Positions 5,229-6,952 of a DNA stretch of 6,952 nucleotides are shown piece by piece. Position 1 is the first letter of the stretch, and every line of letters begins with the position of its first letter. The notes beneath the pieces were generated by a model. The model was not told the origin of the DNA. It worked only from the letters and a program-made list of their open reading frames with translations, and made no database searches. A program made the translations under genes and the position numbers. Source of the DNA: Clostridia bacterium (GTDB lineage Bacteria > Bacillota > Clostridia > Oscillospirales > CAG-382); contig CAAEPN010000216.1 of assembly GCA_900757905.1 (NCBI GenBank), positions 1 through 6,952 of the forward strand. The letters are read 5' to 3'.

Positions 5229-6602
5229 TTAAAGCTCTGCTTTTTCGATTTTGATCAAATACGTCGTAAAGTTCGGAAGCGTCAGATAAGCGGCGGCCGT
5301 TTTACCGGTCACGATCTCTTCGCGAATCAGCTCTTCGTCGTGCGTTTCGTCCAAAATGTAGTAGGAGATCTTCACCGGCTCGGTGATGTCCATATCGGCA
5401 AGCGTGATTTTGACGCTCTTTGCTTCTGCCGCGTCATTTTCATCGAAATGCGTAACAAGTACAGCCATTTTGCCGTTTTCCGTTTCTTCCTTGGCGGCGC
5501 AGACATAAAGCGGCTCATAATCGCTGGTCGCTTCGACCGACATACCGCACTTGACAAGCGCATTGAACATACGGAACGGATAATAACCTTTCAAACGGTC
5601 GCAGACATAATCGGTAGCAAACAGACCGTTCATCGAGCAGGGTCTTGCGTCATAATACATAAGCATATCGAGCGGACGGTATTGCGAACCGCACATGACC
5701 GCCGTCGTAAAGGAAGCGCCCTTTAAGCCCTTTTCCGCTTTGAGGGAATACAGCCAATCGTCACCGCAGAAGCTGCGCACATAGTTCCATTCGTTCAAAA
5801 TGCTTTCGGTCTTGGTAAAGCCGTAAGAATCGAGCAGCTCGCGCACCTCGGATTCGATCTTCAAATCAATGCCCGGATGGTTTGCATAGCAATGCCACGA
5901 GAAGAAGTCCATCGGCACATTGTTTTCCTTGACAAAGTCAAAAAACGCCTTTGTCCAATCGGTAATCGCAACCGTTAAAGCCGGGCCGCCGATCTTGAGG
6001 TGCGGGAAGCACTTTTTGAGGTGCGTTGCCGCCACACGGTACAATTCAAAGAATTCACGCATGGTGCCGCCCCAGCACTTTTTATCGACGTAATCCGCAT
6101 CGTCCGGCGCACCGTCCGGCTCGTTCCAGATCTCCCAGTATTCGATGTCATAGTTGAAACCGTCTGCCCATCCTTCGGTATAGTGACGGATGATATGTTC
6201 GCAGATCTCCGCCCACTTTTGGTTGTCCTTCGGCGGAAGCGTGCCGTATTTCTTCGGCCAATGCTCGATTTTCGAGCCAAGGCGGTAAAACGGCTTGACG
6301 CCGGCAAAAACCATGACTTTGAGGTATTCGTCGGTGAGGGTGAAATCGTAGGAAGCCGGGTCGTTGACATCCTTGTCAAAATCCGGGAAGATAGCAAGCA
6401 TATCGACAGTATGTTCGCCGCCGTAGTTGGCATAAAAAGCGGCGTCATGAGTTCTTGCATAGGGAATCTCCGCTTCGCGGAAAGCGTCGATGTTGGTGAT
6501 TCGCTGATCGACGGTGAATTTATAGACCGGACCGTTGTTGACAGCGTGCATAGGCTTCATTTTGCCGGTATTTTGGGTAAAGTTGACTTGAATCTGATTC
6601 AT
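5229..6602 (-). CDS. GH39-type glycosidase, beta-xylosidase-like
   Basis: This encodes a 457-residue retaining glycosidase of the GH39 type (clan A barrel). YWEIWNEPDG gives Asn160-Glu161-Pro162, with Glu161 the expected acid/base; ILNEWNYV gives Glu271, the expected nucleophile. These positions are close to those I recall for clostridial XynB. FSWHCYANHPG (234-244) adds the usual sugar-binding His and Tyr. Residues from about 360 form the C-terminal beta-sandwich, ending TTYLIKIEK. Length is normal to slightly short. No signal peptide is seen, so the enzyme is cytoplasmic and probably trims imported oligosaccharides. GH39 also includes alpha-L-iduronidases and other activities, so beta-xylosidase (EC 3.2.1.37) is the likeliest but not a secure label. 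The ATG at 6602 has GAGG 8 bases upstream. The gene has its own consensus promoter and converges on the GH99-like gene. Confidence 0.92.
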   Translation of the reverse strand: MNQIQVNFTQNTGKMKPMHAVNNGPVYKFTVDQRITNIDAFREAEIPYARTHDAAFYANYGGEHTVDMLAIFPDFDKDVNDPASYDFTLTDEYLKVMVFAGVKPFYRLGSKIEHWPKKYGTLPPKDNQKWAEICEHIIRHYTEGWADGFNYDIEYWEIWNEPDGAPDDADYVDKKCWGGTMREFFELYRVAATHLKKCFPHLKIGGPALTVAITDWTKAFFDFVKENNVPMDFFSWHCYANHPGIDLKIESEVRELLDSYGFTKTESILNEWNYVRSFCGDDWLYSLKAEKGLKGASFTTAVMCGSQYRPLDMLMYYDARPCSMNGLFATDYVCDRLKGYYPFRMFNALVKCGMSVEATSDYEPLYVCAAKEETENGKMAVLVTHFDENDAAEAKSVKITLADMDITEPVKISYYILDETHDEELIREEIVTGKTAAAYLTLPNFTTYLIKIEKAEL

Positions 6603-6636
6603 TTGCTGTTCCTCACTTTATTTAAAGTTCGATTTG

Positions 6637-6665
6637 ATTATAATGCAAGTGAAAACAAATGTCAA
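6637..6665 (-). promoter_or_regulatory. Consensus sigma-A promoter of the GH39-type gene
   Basis: On the minus strand TTGACA (6660-6665) and TATAAT (6637-6642) are both perfect, with a 17-base spacer. Transcription should start near 6630, leaving a leader of about 28 bases that carries GAGG. Such a strong core promoter on a catabolic gene suggests control mainly by repression, fitting the palindromes just upstream. Confidence 0.93.
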
Positions 6666-6673
6666 CGGGTTTA

Positions 6674-6694
6674 GTCACGAAAAATTTTCGTAAC
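6674..6694. promoter_or_regulatory. Palindrome upstream of the GH39-type promoter
   Basis: ACGAAAAATTTTCGT (6677-6691) has perfect 7-base arms around one base, and two more outer pairs (GT with AC) extend it to 21 bases with one mismatch per arm. It lies 11 bases upstream of the -35 box, where a regulator could activate or block. It does not resemble the GTCARAYTGCACAAA dyad of the other glycosidase-type gene. No run of T follows that would make it a clear terminator. Confidence 0.5.
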
Positions 6695-6730
6695 TTGGGC
6701 AAGTGCGCAAAGAATTTGGACATGCCAAAT
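6693..6730. promoter_or_regulatory. Two further short palindromes
   Basis: ACTTGGGCAAGT (6693-6704) has 5-base arms around GG, and ATTTGGACATGCCAAAT (6714-6730) has 6-base arms around 5 bases. They follow directly on the palindrome at 6674-6694 upstream of the GH39-type promoter. Each is short enough to arise by chance; the clustering is what makes them worth listing. Between 6731 and 6785 I see no gene, promoter of good quality or structure. Confidence 0.3.
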
Positions 6731-6785
6731 GCAGCACCCTTGTGTGAAACAAATCAAGAGCAATATTTAAAAGGAAACGAACGTC

Positions 6786-6807
6786 GCCGCACTCCGCAGA
6801 GTGCGGC
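6786..6807 (+). other. Hairpin bordering the right repeat
   Basis: GCCGCACTC (6786-6794) pairs with GAGTGCGGC (6799-6807) around a 4-base loop and abuts the repeat, as the hairpin at 145-173 does on the left. No plus-strand gene ends here and no run of T follows, so it is unlikely to be the terminator of a gene in the window. Both hairpins share the base CCGCA/TGCGG but differ above it, which suggests that they form part of the repeat. Confidence 0.7.
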
Positions 6808-6952
6808 TCAGACTGTTGCAAAAGTCGATAAGGCTTTTCGGGCGAAGCCCGAGTTCAATATAAATCTGAAAAATCCGGGGACATGCGCCACGGATTTTTC
6901 ACCGATAGATTCGCGAGTGTCGAAAAGCAGAGCTTTTTGGCATGAGGCGCGA
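6808..6952 (+). repeat. Structured terminal repeat, right copy
   Basis: This is the inverted counterpart of 1-145, and I orient the repeat by this copy. It starts TCAGACTGTTGCAAAAGTC, where GACT and AGTC could form a small stem, followed by the TCGGGC/GCCCGA hairpin (6838-6852), the 11-bp stem (6867-6901) and the GCTTTT/AAAAGC hairpin. It differs from the left copy at 6817, 6827 and 6853; all bases from 6854 to the window end are identical. It lies upstream of the GH39-type gene and points away from it. The repeat runs off the window, so its full length cannot be given. Confidence 0.93.
6867..6901. terminator. Terminator-like hairpin in right repeat
   Basis: This is the same 11-bp stem with a 13-base loop as at 52-86, with A and T runs within the stem. 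Read in either direction it resembles a weak intrinsic terminator. Here it could insulate the GH39-type promoter region from transcription entering from beyond the window edge (inference). Confidence 0.4.

Noticed and set aside
6000..6674. 224-codon open frame on the plus strand opposite the GH39-type gene
   Set aside because: It runs antisense across the catalytic region and the promoter of a well-supported gene and has no recognisable domain.
1..6952. Whole window as a transposon or composite mobile element with 145-base terminal inverted repeats
   Set aside because: No transposase, integrase or resolvase gene lies between the repeats, the cargo is ordinary chromosomal genes with their own promoters, and the 99-base identical ends fit a contig that stops in a dispersed repeat.
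1..6952. CRISPR arrays, tRNA or rRNA genes, prophage or toxin-antitoxin genes
   Set aside because: No regularly spaced direct repeats, no cloverleaf or rRNA-like sequence and no phage-type or toxin-type proteins were seen on either strand.

Overview
This 6,952-base window looks like a complete short contig from an anaerobic, low-to-mid GC Gram-positive bacterium, most likely an uncultured gut-type member of class Clostridia. The evidence is moderate: strong AGGAGG-type ribosome sites, textbook sigma-A promoters with 17-base spacers, an Ogt and an HD protein of the Bacillota kind, and a GH99/WbsX-like plus GH39-like carbohydrate gene pair. No rRNA or other marker gene is present, so the taxonomy is inference.

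Layout. Positions 1-145 and 6808-6952 are two copies of one repeat in inverted orientation (142 of 145 positions match by my reading), each able to fold into several hairpins and each bordered on its inner side by a further hairpin of different sequence. The outermost 99 bases are identical. That looks more like an assembly break inside a dispersed genomic repeat than the ends of a transposon, since no transposase lies between them. On the minus strand, 1967 down to 183, is a likely operon: O6-alkylguanine-DNA alkyltransferase (ogt), an HD-domain phosphohydrolase and a membrane-anchored SurA-N-like protein without a rotamase domain. It has one clear promoter (1995-2023).

A 228-base divergent intergenic region separates ogt from a large plus-strand gene (2196-5162). 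It holds two face-away promoters and a 33-base dyad centred at 2062, the best operator candidate in the window. The large gene encodes a 988-residue multidomain protein: two concanavalin-like sandwiches, a GH99/WbsX-like catalytic barrel, a carbohydrate-binding-like sandwich and a C-terminal copper-amine-oxidase-N-like (stalk) domain, with no signal peptide.

Converging on it is a GH39-type glycosidase gene (5229-6602, minus) with a consensus promoter (TTGACA-17-TATAAT) and a string of palindromes upstream. The two glycosidase-type genes share a 20-bp-stem bidirectional terminator (5170-5215). Both products appear cytoplasmic, so together they probably process oligosaccharides that are imported whole, or glycans made inside the cell. 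No transporter, regulator gene, RNA gene, CRISPR array or prophage is visible. The least explained items are the structured terminal repeat, the dyad between the divergent promoters and the unusual architecture of the 988-residue protein.
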